From Flavipsychrobacter stenotrophus (GTDB lineage: Bacteria > Bacteroidota > Bacteroidia > Chitinophagales > Chitinophagaceae): a DNA stretch of 64,000 nt. Below, one piece after another: positions 1-8,246 of this stretch. The notes below the pieces were generated by a model that was given only the letters and a program-made list of their open reading frames with translations, was not told where the DNA came from and made no database searches. The DNA is taken from NCBI RefSeq assembly GCF_002954265.1, contig NZ_PPSL01000001.1, positions 1 through 64,000 of the forward strand, written 5' to 3'. Position 1 is the first letter of the stretch, and every line of letters begins with the position of its first letter. Position numbers and translations under genes: made by a program.

Positions 1-720
1 CAACAGGTCTTACAGGTGCTACCGGTTTAACTGGTGCAGCGGGTACCAATGGAATAGATGGTGCTACGGGTGCTGCTGGTCCAATAGGCCCAACTGGTGC
101 TACGGGACTAACTGGTTTAACCGGCGCTATTGGGCCGATTGGCGCAACTGGGTCAGCAGGAACTAATGGCGCAACAGGTCTTACAGGTGGAACCGGTTTA
201 ACTGGTGCATCAGGAAGTAATGGTATAGATGGAGCTACGGGTGCTACTGGTCCAATAGGGTCAACTGGTGCTACTGGACTAACTGGTTTAATCGGCGCTA
301 CAGGGCCGATTGGTGCTACCGGATCAGCAGGAACTAATGGAACTAATGGCACAACAGGTGCAACAGGTCTTACAGGTGCTACCGGTTTAACTGGTGCAGC
401 GGGTACCAATGGAATAGATGGTGCTACGGGTGCTGCTGGTCCAATAGGCCCAACTGGTGCTACGGGACTAACTGGTTTAACCGGCGCAACAGGTCTTACA
501 GGTGGAACCGGTTTAACTGGTGCATCAGGAAGTAATGGAATAGATGGTGCTACGGGTGCAACAGGCTCAATAGGTCCGATTGGTTTAACTGGTGCAGTTG
601 GAGCTACTGGTCCGATAGGCCCAACAGGCTTAACCGGAGCAACCGGTACTACCGGCCCAATAGGTGCAACAGGCTTAACCGGAGCAACTGGAACTAATGG
701 TACAGATGGTGCAGCAGGAG
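1..720 (+). repeat. tandem and direct repeats encoding Gly-X-Y stalk
   Basis: Bases 1-127 recur identically at 361-487. After that, 486 onward matches 171 onward, so the second copy lacks 45 bp (15 codons, five Gly-X-Y triplets) relative to the first. Shorter units such as ACTGGTTTAACCGG and GGTGCTACGGG recur throughout. Length changes in multiples of 9 bp keep the frame and the triplet register. Confidence 0.9.
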
Positions 721-1148
721 TAAATGCGATAGTTGCCTTTGCCGATTTCTATGCAATGATGCCAGGAGATAATGCTGCTACTGTTGCGGGTGGGGCAGCG
801 GTTGCTTTTCCTCAAAATGGCCCTTCCAATGGAATTATTACACGCACAAGTGCTACGCAATTTACTCTTCCTGCTATAGGTACTTACATGGTTAGCTGGC
901 AGGTAAGTGTTTCCGAAGCGGCGCAACTGGTATTGGAAATCAATGGGACGGAGAACCTAAGTACTGTTGTAGGCAGAGCGGGATTAACCACCCAGCTTAT
1001 TGGGAATAGATTAATTACTACAACCTCTGCAAATAGTGTATTGCGCGTTGTTAATCCGATCGGAAACCCTACGGCAATAACAATTACCCCTTTGGCGGGC
1101 GGGGCACGGGCGGTGAGCGCATCATTGGTCATCACCCGCATTTTATAA
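1..1148 (+). CDS. collagen-like repeat surface protein with BclA-like C-terminal domain (5' end outside window)
   Basis: The reading frame is open from base 3 and has no start in the window. About 235 codons of uninterrupted Gly-X-Y triplets (mostly GAT, GLT, GPI, GTN, GID) form a collagen-like stalk. It ends in a globular domain of about 135 residues that begins near base 736 and ends in VITRIL. The spacing of [35 protein letters not shown] and [11 protein letters not shown] matches the C1q/TNF-like tip of Bacillus exosporium protein BclA, which trimerises collagen-like chains. The protein is therefore probably a trimeric extracellular fibre; export and surface attachment are inferred. The next two genes (18 bp and 0 bp gaps) are a PorP/SprF protein and an OmpA-family protein, which suggests T9SS-associated display, yet the C-terminus is not a recognisable T9SS sorting domain. 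The stalk is encoded by highly repetitive DNA. Confidence 0.85.
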   Translation, partial: TGLTGATGLTGAAGTNGIDGATGAAGPIGPTGATGLTGLTGAIGPIGATGSAGTNGATGLTGGTGLTGASGSNGIDGATGATGPIGSTGATGLTGLIGATGPIGATGSAGTNGTNGTTGATGLTGATGLTGAAGTNGIDGATGAAGPIGPTGATGLTGLTGATGLTGGTGLTGASGSNGIDGATGATGSIGPIGLTGAVGATGPIGPTGLTGATGTTGPIGATGLTGATGTNGTDGAAGVNAIVAFADFYAMMPGDNAATVAGGAAVAFPQNGPSNGIITRTSATQFTLPAIGTYMVSWQVSVSEAAQLVLEINGTENLSTVVGRAGLTTQLIGNRLITTTSANSVLRVVNPIGNPTAITITPLAGGARAVSASLVITRIL

Positions 1149-1166
1149 TCGCCACAAATAAGAGAG

Positions 1167-2123
1167 ATGAATCATCTTAATAAATTAATCACGACAATTA
1201 TCCTGGGCCTGGTTTCACTGAGCGGGTATGCACAGCAGGATGCCGGATTTTCTATGTATTTTTTTAATCCCATGTCTGTTAATCCCGCTTATGCAGGCAG
1301 CAGAGAAGCACTATCGGGTACGCTGGTAGCCCGCAACCAATGGGTGGGTATGGAAGGTGCCCCAACCACTCAATCATTGACGGTGCACAGCGCACTCACG
1401 AATTTAAAATTTGGGTTGGGGTTGCAAGTCTACAATGATCAGGCAGGACCAATGCACAATACCGGTATCAATCTCACTTATGCCTATCATCTACCGATAG
1501 GAGAAAAAACAAAAGTATCATTCGGCCTTACGGGGATGCTGAATAATATAAGTATAGGATGGTCATCCATCAACATTGAAAAGCCTGCTGATCCTGCATT
1601 TGCAGGTAATGCTACAATGAGTTGGGCCGGCGATGCCGGTGCGAGCATATACCTCTACCGATCAAGATTTTACCTTGGACTTAGTGTGAATCATCTTCTC
1701 CAATCGCGGTTTGGACAGACACATTCTGCAGGAGCTGATCTGGCGAAGTTTTACAGGCAATATTATCTTACATCGGGAATAGTGATACCTGTAAATGAAA
1801 CAATAAATTTCAGACCTTCTCTGCTGGTAAAATATGTAAATGCTGCTCCAGCTGTTGCAGAAGTGGACGGTACATTCATTTTTTATGAAAGGTTGTTTGT
1901 TGGTGCAGGATACAGAGCGGGTAAAAGGATAAACATGCCGGGTGCAGACAATATGCTGATAGGGATAGCAGAATTTGAAATAACAAAATCTCTGCGAATT
2001 GGCTATTCTTATGATTACTACCTGAACCAGACGGGTGCATATAATAGTGGCACACATGAGTTTATGGTGGGTTGGGACATTAGTAGAAATAAAAGCAAAT
2101 TATCAAGTCCGAGATTTTTTTAG
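1167..2123 (+). CDS. PorP/SprF family type IX secretion system membrane protein
   Basis: This 318-residue protein has a signal peptide (about residues 1-22, ending GYAQQ) followed by the family signature FNPMSVNPAYAGS, then alternating amphipathic strands typical of an outer-membrane beta-barrel. PorP/SprF proteins in Bacteroidota help secrete or anchor large T9SS-exported adhesins; SprF does this for the gliding adhesin SprB and is encoded next to it. Here the gene starts 18 bp after the collagen-like protein and abuts the OmpA-family gene, so the three are probably one operon and the collagen-like protein is the natural candidate client. The family call is firm; the client is inference. Confidence 0.9.
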   Translation: MNHLNKLITTIILGLVSLSGYAQQDAGFSMYFFNPMSVNPAYAGSREALSGTLVARNQWVGMEGAPTTQSLTVHSALTNLKFGLGLQVYNDQAGPMHNTGINLTYAYHLPIGEKTKVSFGLTGMLNNISIGWSSINIEKPADPAFAGNATMSWAGDAGASIYLYRSRFYLGLSVNHLLQSRFGQTHSAGADLAKFYRQYYLTSGIVIPVNETINFRPSLLVKYVNAAPAVAEVDGTFIFYERLFVGAGYRAGKRINMPGADNMLIGIAEFEITKSLRIGYSYDYYLNQTGAYNSGTHEFMVGWDISRNKSKLSSPRFF

Positions 2124-2141
2124 ATGATACACCACAATGCT

Positions 2142-3887
2142 ATGAAGTTCATTTACTTCTTTCTTATTTATGGTCTGCTTCAGACATCCGTTAGTGCGCA
2201 AACACCCAAAGCCGATATTCTCTTCGACAATTGGGAGTATTTTCGGGCTGCTAAACTTTATACTGAAGTAGCTGCAAAAAAGCCAGGTGCTGCGATTTAT
2301 TTTAAACTTGGCGAATGCTATAGAAAGATGCACTTGTACAGAGATGAAGTAGCTGCCTATGACAAAGTAAATGCGTTTGGTTTATTTGATAAATCCGAAT
2401 TTTATTTGCATTATGCCGTGTCACTTAGGTCAACGGGAAGGGATGCAGATGCTAAAGCAGCTTATGATACATACTGCTCATTAGCACCTTCAGACTTTCG
2501 CGGGCCATTTCTTCGTGCGGCTATAGACATAGCGAATACAGACCACCAGTGGGATGTGCCGGTTACAATGACCAATGTTTCATCTGTTAACACGCCAAAC
2601 GCCGATCTATGCCCTGTATTATACAAAGATGGGATAGTATTCACCTCCAATCGTAAATCACCAGGCCATAATAAAATATACGGTTGGACAGGTGCCAGCT
2701 ATCTTGATCTGTACTACGCGGCAAAAAGTAAAAATGATAGCAATTACACAGATGTTTCGCCATTTGGGGGCAGTAGAATAATTAAGAAATTTAATGATGG
2801 CCCGGCATGTTTTTCCCAAAATTTTGACACGATCTATATTTCACGGGTAGACAGAGATATGAGCACTACGGCTAACCTGAACGTGGCCAACAAAAATGCT
2901 CTCGGAATTGACAGGGTTAAAATATTTACATCGGCAATGGTACACGGTAAATGGACAAAGGCAGTTCCTCTCCATCTTAATAGTGATGCTTATTCAGTGG
3001 CTAATCCATACCTGTCGAAAGATGGGTCCCGGTTATACTTTGTGTCTGATATGCCTGGCGGGTATGGCGAAACTGATATTTATTATTGCAACAGGGAGGG
3101 AACTACGTGGGGGCAACCCCTCAATATGGGAGGCAACGTAAATACGTTTAACAGAGAGTCGTACCCTTCGGAAGATGCAGGTGGAAATTTTTACTTTGCT
3201 TCTGATGGGTATCAGGGTTTTGGGGGACTGGACATCTGCGTGGCACTTAACAAACATGGTCAGCTTGAAAAAGCAATTCCGCTCAAGTATCCTTTTAATT
3301 CTCCCCAGGATGATTTCGGGATCATGTTTCTAAGGGACATGAAGTCTGGCTATATTACATCAAACCGCTACGAGGGCGGCACCGGCGATGACGATATATT
3401 TTTCTTTGACCTCAGTAAGAATACCATAAACTCGGAACTAACAACAACTATCTATACCATTGGGTACAGACCAATAAAACATGATTTGCCGATGCCGCAA
3501 ATTGTTTCGCCAACAGTATCTATTGCCAAGCAAATATCAATGCCAACAAATTTTGTGATCTACTTTGATCTGGATAAGTACTTCATTCGCCCCGACGCAA
3601 TTATGCACTTAGACAGCCTTGTGACCATTATGAATGATTTTCCAAATCTTACATTGCTGGCATCAGGAAATTGCGATTGCAGAGGTGGAACGGATCATAA
3701 CAGAAAACTGGCAGTTAAGCGAAGCAATGCCGCTCTAATGTATCTGAATGGCAAAGGAATTAATGCTGATCGCCTACAGGGCGAGGGATACGGTACCAAG
3801 AGAAGTCCGGTTAAGTGTAAAGAGGGTAAGTTGTATAGTTCAGATATGCATCAGCTGGAACGGAGAGCGGAGTTTCATCTACAATAG
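2142..3887 (+). CDS. OmpA family protein with TPR and PD40-like repeats (PorE-like)
   Basis: The ATG at 2142 is preferred over the one at 2124 because it gives a clean signal peptide (MKFIYFFLIYG...SVSAQ). The mature protein has TPR-like helices (about residues 20-125), a beta-propeller-like PD40/WD40 region (about 140-420, with repeats such as LYFVSDMPGGYGETDIYY), and a C-terminal OmpA peptidoglycan-binding domain (about 455-581, with IYFDLDKYFIRPDA and the N-x2-L-x3-R element NRKLAVKR). TPR-PD40-OmpA proteins occur next to PorP/SprF genes in Bacteroidota, and the T9SS protein PorE has this build and ties the machinery to peptidoglycan. It probably anchors the neighbouring PorP-like protein. 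It lacks an obvious carboxypeptidase-regulatory-like domain, so it may be a paralogue rather than core PorE. Confidence 0.85.
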   Translation: MKFIYFFLIYGLLQTSVSAQTPKADILFDNWEYFRAAKLYTEVAAKKPGAAIYFKLGECYRKMHLYRDEVAAYDKVNAFGLFDKSEFYLHYAVSLRSTGRDADAKAAYDTYCSLAPSDFRGPFLRAAIDIANTDHQWDVPVTMTNVSSVNTPNADLCPVLYKDGIVFTSNRKSPGHNKIYGWTGASYLDLYYAAKSKNDSNYTDVSPFGGSRIIKKFNDGPACFSQNFDTIYISRVDRDMSTTANLNVANKNALGIDRVKIFTSAMVHGKWTKAVPLHLNSDAYSVANPYLSKDGSRLYFVSDMPGGYGETDIYYCNREGTTWGQPLNMGGNVNTFNRESYPSEDAGGNFYFASDGYQGFGGLDICVALNKHGQLEKAIPLKYPFNSPQDDFGIMFLRDMKSGYITSNRYEGGTGDDDIFFFDLSKNTINSELTTTIYTIGYRPIKHDLPMPQIVSPTVSIAKQISMPTNFVIYFDLDKYFIRPDAIMHLDSLVTIMNDFPNLTLLASGNCDCRGGTDHNRKLAVKRSNAALMYLNGKGINADRLQGEGYGTKRSPVKCKEGKLYSSDMHQLERRAEFHLQ

Positions 3888-3936
3888 ATCCTTCGCCGAT
3901 CTTCCAATTTGTAGTTTCACTAAAGGGTTGGGTTAC

Positions 3937-5466
3937 TTACAGTATCTTCATAGGTATGGCTCGCTTGGTAAATGTTTTTACGCGTGTCCATTTGCCGGCT
4001 TCTGAGTCTGGATTATAGTCGAGGGTGGTGTGCCATGAGTTTTCGGGTTTGTATTCCTGTTCTATTCCTTTGAGTACGCCGGCGGCTATCTTATCTGAAT
4101 GAATGATGGTCACGCATTCGGTATTGAGGTTGGCACTACGGGGATCGAGGTTAAATGTGCCTATCACTGTCGTCTTTCCATCTATGACCATGGTTTTGGC
4201 ATGAAGCCCGAATATGGGTGTGTAGTTCATTTTTTGTTGTAAGGCTCCGGTCATTATCTCATAGCGTTCTTTAGCATCGGGTTTGAATTCGTAGATGTTT
4301 AGGCCTGCCTTCAGCAAGGCTTTGCGGACTTTCTGGTAGCCTGCAAATGCGGCGAGGTTGTCGTTTGAAGAGAGGCTATTGGTCATGATGTTTATCTGCA
4401 CACCTCGCTTTACAGCATCGGCAAATAGTTGCAGGCCTTCTTCGGTAACTATGAGGTATGGCGACTGAATATCCAGTCGGTGGTGCGCGCTGCGGATCAA
4501 TGCCGCGAGATGTTGCGTGGTATTACCACCGCCGTGCATACCGGCTAGATCATTTTTCCCCGGTGCATCGCTTATGAACTCCACACTGTCCATCCAGATG
4601 AGTTTTCCGGATTGCTCTATGTTTTTGAACATATCGGGCAGGGCTTTAATTTTCTCTCTGACCTGTGGCCAGAAGTTTTCGGGGTTGCAGGCATACTGGT
4701 GCAGCCGCTCGAATTTTGCTGTGTCTTTAGGGTCATAATCAGGATCTTCCACCAACTGTGTTACCGGCACACTCAATGCATTATTCCAAAAGGTCTCGAA
4801 AGAGCTATGCACATCATTCACCGTTTTACCCAGTAGTAATACATCTCTGTCACGGAAGTTAAATTCATGGTCGAAGTCGAAATACTCATCGGCAATGTTG
4901 CGGCCACCCGTTATAACTACCTTGCCATCTACGCAGAATGTTTTGTTGTGCATGCGTTGGTTAGCACCTTTAAAATCGGTAGCAAACTTCTTTAGTTTAC
5001 CTGCTATGTTCTTGCCCAGGTTAACGCCGGGATTGTAGATCTTGATCTCTATATTGGGGTGTGAGTCGAGCGTCAGCAGTTCATGCGGTCCGGCATCGAC
5101 CAGTATATCATCTATAAGTATACGCACCTTTACGCCACGGTCGGCAGCGCGCACCAGGTAGTCGCACGCGATGAGGCCCACATTGTCTGTAGCAAAGATG
5201 AAGTATTGTATATCTATGGTCTTTTCGGCATTCTCGCTGAGCCATGCCCTGGTCATCATGGCATTGCCGCCATCTTCCAGCACGTACACGCCGGTTTTGC
5301 CCGTTTTAAGGCTGTCTTGCAGTGGTAGTAATTCCCTGCCCAGTCCGGCTGAGTCACTAAAGTGTATCTGCGAACAGAAGTCTTTTGTGTAAGCCGGTAT
5401 TTCCTTTGGTTTGCTGCCACAGGAGGTGAGGAATATAAATAAGACTAGCAGGTGGGATGGCTTCAT
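3937..5466 (-). CDS. phospholipase D family lipoprotein (cardiolipin synthase-like)
   Basis: The 509-residue protein has a lipoprotein signal (FIFLTSCGSK, lipid-attachment Cys near residue 16) and two PLD catalytic HxKx4D motifs: H173-x-K175-x4-D180 (MHNKTFCVDGK) and H422-x-K424-x4-D429 (LHAKTMVIDGK). Each is followed by the expected GG/GT and N residues. This arrangement fits YmdC/ClsC-like enzymes that transfer phosphatidyl groups or hydrolyse phospholipids. The lipid anchor places it in the envelope rather than the cytoplasm. It is transcribed alone, and its 3' end lies about 50 bp from the converging OmpA-family gene. Whether it makes cardiolipin or degrades lipid or nucleic acid cannot be told from sequence. 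Confidence 0.88.
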   Translation of the reverse strand: MKPSHLLVLFIFLTSCGSKPKEIPAYTKDFCSQIHFSDSAGLGRELLPLQDSLKTGKTGVYVLEDGGNAMMTRAWLSENAEKTIDIQYFIFATDNVGLIACDYLVRAADRGVKVRILIDDILVDAGPHELLTLDSHPNIEIKIYNPGVNLGKNIAGKLKKFATDFKGANQRMHNKTFCVDGKVVITGGRNIADEYFDFDHEFNFRDRDVLLLGKTVNDVHSSFETFWNNALSVPVTQLVEDPDYDPKDTAKFERLHQYACNPENFWPQVREKIKALPDMFKNIEQSGKLIWMDSVEFISDAPGKNDLAGMHGGGNTTQHLAALIRSAHHRLDIQSPYLIVTEEGLQLFADAVKRGVQINIMTNSLSSNDNLAAFAGYQKVRKALLKAGLNIYEFKPDAKERYEIMTGALQQKMNYTPIFGLHAKTMVIDGKTTVIGTFNLDPRSANLNTECVTIIHSDKIAAGVLKGIEQEYKPENSWHTTLDYNPDSEAGKWTRVKTFTKRAIPMKIL

Positions 5467-5520
5467 TGGGTAAATTTACAACTCGTTAGTATTTGGCGGT
5501 TGTAAATTTTTTGATACAAC

Positions 5521-6300
5521 TTAGCTTGCTTTGTCCTGTATTTTCCGGGTTACTTTTACTACCAGTGCTCTTGGAAGGAAGCGAATGGAATTGGCCATTA
5601 TATAATTCATAAGCCCATGGATAGCCACCGTTTTACCCTTCATCATAGCCTTATATCCATATTCCGCTACTTCCTTTGACGTAGGCAACTTTTTGCCTTT
5701 CACCAATGCGCTCTCCTCCATTGCGGCAGCTGCCTGAAAACCACTTTCTGTAGCGCCCGGACAGAGTGTTGTTACGGTTACGCCCTTATCGCTTACCTCA
5801 TTGGCAATGGCCTCAGAGAAGCTAAGCACATAGGCCTTTGTGGCGTAGTATACTGCCATTGTGGGGCCCGACTGGAATGCTGCTGTAGATGCCACGTTCA
5901 TAATTTTACCACTTCCCCGCTTTACCATTTCTTTCAGGTAGAGTTTTGTAAATTGGGTAAGTGTAGTAATGTTCAGGTTGATCATTTGCAGTTCTTTGTT
6001 CCAATCTGTTTCTGTGAACATGCCGAAATCGCCAAAGCCTGCATTGTTGATCAGGTAGTCGATCTGGATATTTTGCCTTTTGGTTGCGTCATATACTTCC
6101 TGTGCGGCATTGGTTAAGGATAGATCTTTATCAATGCAGTAAACGGTTACCTTATACTTTTGCTCTAACTCAGCTTTTAATTCTTCGAGCCTTACCTTAT
6201 TTCTTGCTACTAATACCAGGTCATCTCCCTTAGATGCATGTATTCTTGCCAGTTCAAGGCCAATTCCGTTTGAAGCTCCTGTAATTAATGCTGTTGCCAT
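5521..6300 (-). CDS. SDR family NAD(P)-dependent oxidoreductase
   Basis: This is a classical short-chain dehydrogenase of 259 residues. It has the nucleotide-binding motif TGASNGIG near the N-terminus, the NNAG motif (LINNAGFG), an active-site Ser in the MNVASTAA segment and the catalytic Y151-x3-K155 pair (YYATK). Its resemblance to the DltE/YqjQ group suggests a cytoplasmic reductase with an unknown aldehyde or keto substrate. It faces the merR gene across 110 bp containing both promoters and a 15-bp palindrome, so the MerR protein probably controls it. Confidence 0.9.
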   Translation of the reverse strand: MATALITGASNGIGLELARIHASKGDDLVLVARNKVRLEELKAELEQKYKVTVYCIDKDLSLTNAAQEVYDATKRQNIQIDYLINNAGFGDFGMFTETDWNKELQMINLNITTLTQFTKLYLKEMVKRGSGKIMNVASTAAFQSGPTMAVYYATKAYVLSFSEAIANEVSDKGVTVTTLCPGATESGFQAAAAMEESALVKGKKLPTSKEVAEYGYKAMMKGKTVAIHGLMNYIMANSIRFLPRALVVKVTRKIQDKAS

Positions 6301-6324
6301 GTGAGGTGAAATTTAGATTTTATG

Positions 6325-6332
6325 CAAAGCTA
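6325..6332 (-). promoter_or_regulatory. -7 box of SDR gene
   Basis: TAGCTTTG on the minus strand fits the Bacteroidota TAnnTTTG box, 25 bp upstream of the SDR start. Confidence 0.6.
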
Positions 6333-6361
6333 TCGTTGCAAAACCAAACCAACAACATTAG

Positions 6362-6376
6362 AGTATAGTCTATACT
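6362..6376. promoter_or_regulatory. probable MerR operator (15-bp palindrome)
   Basis: AGTATAGTCTATACT is a perfect inverted repeat around a central T, in the SDR-merR intergenic region. It abuts or overlaps the TTG at 6376-6378, which would be the -33 element of merR (20-bp spacer to the -7 box). This is where a MerR-type dimer would be expected to bind. No other palindrome of this quality lies in the gap. Confidence 0.65.
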
Positions 6377-6398
6377 TGTAATTTATTTTCCGGCACAT

Positions 6399-6406
6399 TA
6401 TCTTTG
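6399..6406 (+). promoter_or_regulatory. -7 box of merR-type gene
   Basis: TATCTTTG ends 4 bp before the ATG at 6411, so the mRNA would have an extremely short leader. Confidence 0.6.
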
Positions 6407-6410
6407 CTTT

Positions 6411-6773
6411 ATGCTCATTAACGAACTCTCTAAGCGAACCGGCATTACCGCACATACGATAAGATTTTATGAAAAATCGGGCTTGATAAAGGGCAAGCGG
6501 GACGAGCGTATAAAATCCAACAATTACTTTCACTATGATGATGAAACTGTGGAGAAGCTGGAGCTGATATCTGATGCCAAATCAATAGGTTTTACACTTA
6601 GTGAAATAGGGCAATTGATGGAAGCGTGGTACAATAATAAGATCACCATCCCCGAAAAAGTGCTTCTACTGGAAGAAAAGCTACGGTCTATAGACGAGAA
6701 AATAAAGCACCTGAAGGAAATGAAAAAGATGATAGCTGAGTTTAAGAAAAGTGTGGAAGAGGAGAATTGTTAG
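6411..6773 (+). CDS. MerR family transcriptional regulator
   Basis: The 120-residue protein has the N-terminal winged helix-turn-helix of the MerR family (LINELSKRTGITAHTIRFYE, then residues YFHYDDETVEKLELI and the FTLSEI segment). A long C-terminal coiled coil (about residues 78-115) would serve for dimerisation. There is no Cys-rich metal site, although a single C-terminal Cys is present (ENC), so the signal is more likely an organic compound or redox change. It is divergently transcribed from the SDR gene, which is probably its target together with itself. A strong hairpin follows the gene. Confidence 0.9.
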   Translation: MLINELSKRTGITAHTIRFYEKSGLIKGKRDERIKSNNYFHYDDETVEKLELISDAKSIGFTLSEIGQLMEAWYNNKITIPEKVLLLEEKLRSIDEKIKHLKEMKKMIAEFKKSVEEENC

Positions 6774-6791
6774 TGTACTGTAAAGGGATAT

Positions 6792-6830
6792 AAATAGTAT
6801 AACCCGCGCACAGCGCGGGTTATACTATTT
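6792..6830. terminator. hairpin terminator after merR-type gene
   Basis: A perfect 18-bp stem (6792-6809 with 6813-6830) closes on a 3-nt loop ACA; its GC core is AACCCGCGC. It is only moderately T-rich downstream. Confidence 0.75.
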
Positions 6831-7067
6831 AATGCTAAGGGGCGACCTTTGAACTTTTTTGTGGAAGATATTAAAGCGATTGCGTCGTTCACCAGTACTG
6901 ATTAGGGATACAATTGTTTCAGATCAAATCTGTAGTATGACTTGAAACGGAAATAAAATATAAAGGCGGTTTTATTCTTGACAAATAGCTTAACGAAGCA
7001 TCAATGGCGAAGGTTCTGTGAGAGGAGGTTCATAAAGAACAAAATAATAGCTCGGATTGCAGTTATG

Positions 7068-7814
7068 TTATTTGTCAACATTATTTTTTCTAAAGTTCAT
7101 ATTATATGTTAGTCCTACGCTAAAGTTTAGCGGGGAAAACTCATAATATGCTACGCTCCAACCTATAATCGGAATTGTAAAAGCTACTTGACTTGAAATG
7201 CGAAGGTCTTTGAACACCTTTACACCTAGTGTCACAACGCCTTCGGTATAAACATATGTTCTGGGATTTTGCTCAAAAATGTTAGTTCCATTGTCTTTTA
7301 CATTATAATAGTTCACTAGAAATAGTCTCGGCGAAAAGGCAAAAGATTTCCTTGAGCTTTTCTTTATAAAATCTGCCTGCAAAAGAAAACGGTTATAATT
7401 TGCCGTCTTTGTATATTCGAAAGGCTTAACATTTCCTGTAACAGTATCTCCTCCCTTGAAAAATTTATAGGTATAGCCATTACCGAAAAGCATAAAAATA
7501 TCACTGGTTCTTCCCTTCTTATTATTCTTGTAATATCCAATACCTATTTCTGAAAAATTGTGCTTTTCTATTGTGTGTTTTGCAGTATGGAAAAATTCAT
7601 CGTTCGCTCCAAAGGCACTAAAGTTTGCCAATATTGTAAATTTATTTGATGGTGTATAGCTTACTTGCCCATCATAGCCGTTGAAACTAATGTGAGAACC
7701 TACTTGTATTTGACCTTTCTTTTGCACCATTGGAACATTAACAATATTCTGCCGATAAATTCCACAAGATGAAAAAGAAAGAACCGCAATAAAGGCAATA
7801 CAGAGCTTGTTCAT
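7068..7814 (-). CDS. hypothetical outer-membrane lipoprotein, beta-barrel-like
   Basis: This 248-residue protein has a lipoprotein signal (LSFSSCGIYR, Cys near residue 17). The remainder is rich in alternating aromatic/hydrophobic strands (VGSHISFNGYDGQVSYT, FAFSPRLFLVNYY, FSVGLTYNMNF) and resembles a small outer-membrane beta-barrel. No enzymatic motif is visible and the function is unknown. The gene is visibly more AT-rich than most neighbours and lies between two hairpins with nearly identical GC cores (6801-6821 and 7963-7983), next to the 3' end of tRNA-Ser. That context suggests an acquired segment. Confidence 0.7.
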   Translation of the reverse strand: MNKLCIAFIAVLSFSSCGIYRQNIVNVPMVQKKGQIQVGSHISFNGYDGQVSYTPSNKFTILANFSAFGANDEFFHTAKHTIEKHNFSEIGIGYYKNNKKGRTSDIFMLFGNGYTYKFFKGGDTVTGNVKPFEYTKTANYNRFLLQADFIKKSSRKSFAFSPRLFLVNYYNVKDNGTNIFEQNPRTYVYTEGVVTLGVKVFKDLRISSQVAFTIPIIGWSVAYYEFSPLNFSVGLTYNMNFRKNNVDK

Positions 7815-7960
7815 GCTTTTCGGAAAACTAAAATGAACTATTTACTTTTTTTATATCCTACGAAGTTAAATAAAAGGTAGTTACAATTATATTCGGGGAC
7901 ATTCGGTACTGACAGAATTCCTTTCGATCTTTTTCTCCCCAAAGGGACTCTTCGAACGAC

Positions 7961-7985
7961 AAAACCCGCGCATAGCGCGGGTTTT
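7961..7985 (-). terminator. terminator of tRNA-Ser
   Basis: An 11-bp stem (AAAACCCGCGC with its complement) around loop ATA lies 8 nt beyond the 3' end of the tRNA and ends in a TTTT run in that direction. Confidence 0.75.
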
Positions 7986-7993
7986 GTTATTTG

Positions 7994-8082
7994 CGGAGGG
8001 ACAGGGATTCGAACCCTGGATACCCTTTGACAGGTATACACACTTTCCAGGCGTGCCTCTTCAGCCACTCGAGCATCTCTCC
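7994..8082 (-). tRNA. tRNA-Ser (anticodon GGA)
   Basis: The 89-nt minus-strand sequence folds as a class II tRNA. It has a GGAGAGA acceptor strand, an anticodon loop CTGGAAA (anticodon GGA) on a CACGC/GTGTG stem, a long variable arm, and a T arm CAGGG-TTCGAAT-CCCTG. The discriminator is G73, as expected for Ser, and CCA is not encoded (GCAA follows). The acceptor stem has an A5-C68 mismatch in an otherwise complete 7-bp helix. Confidence 0.93.
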
Positions 8083-8246
8083 GTGAAGGGGCTGCAAATG
8101 TAGGGATTTATTGGGACGGAATGTGTTTTGAATGGAAGTAATTTTTGGAGTAATGCACCCTTACCTCACGAAACCCTTCTTTGGGGTGAGTAATACCAAT
8201 AACTCATTCTTTATCTTTACTTTAGAACTTCGAAATACATAGAGAC

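Noticed and set aside
1-720. CRISPR array
   Set aside because: Repeats are contiguous Gly-X-Y codons in an open frame without unique spacers.
756-1148. Short gene of 130 codons on the plus strand
   Set aside because: It is only the C-terminal part of the long collagen-like frame, which is open without a stop from base 3.
7838-8068. 76-codon minus-strand frame
   Set aside because: It runs through the tRNA-Ser and its terminator and has no family resemblance.
6792-8082. Integrated mobile element at tRNA-Ser
   Set aside because: No integrase, no duplicated tRNA end and only one gene; retained only as a weak suggestion of acquired DNA.
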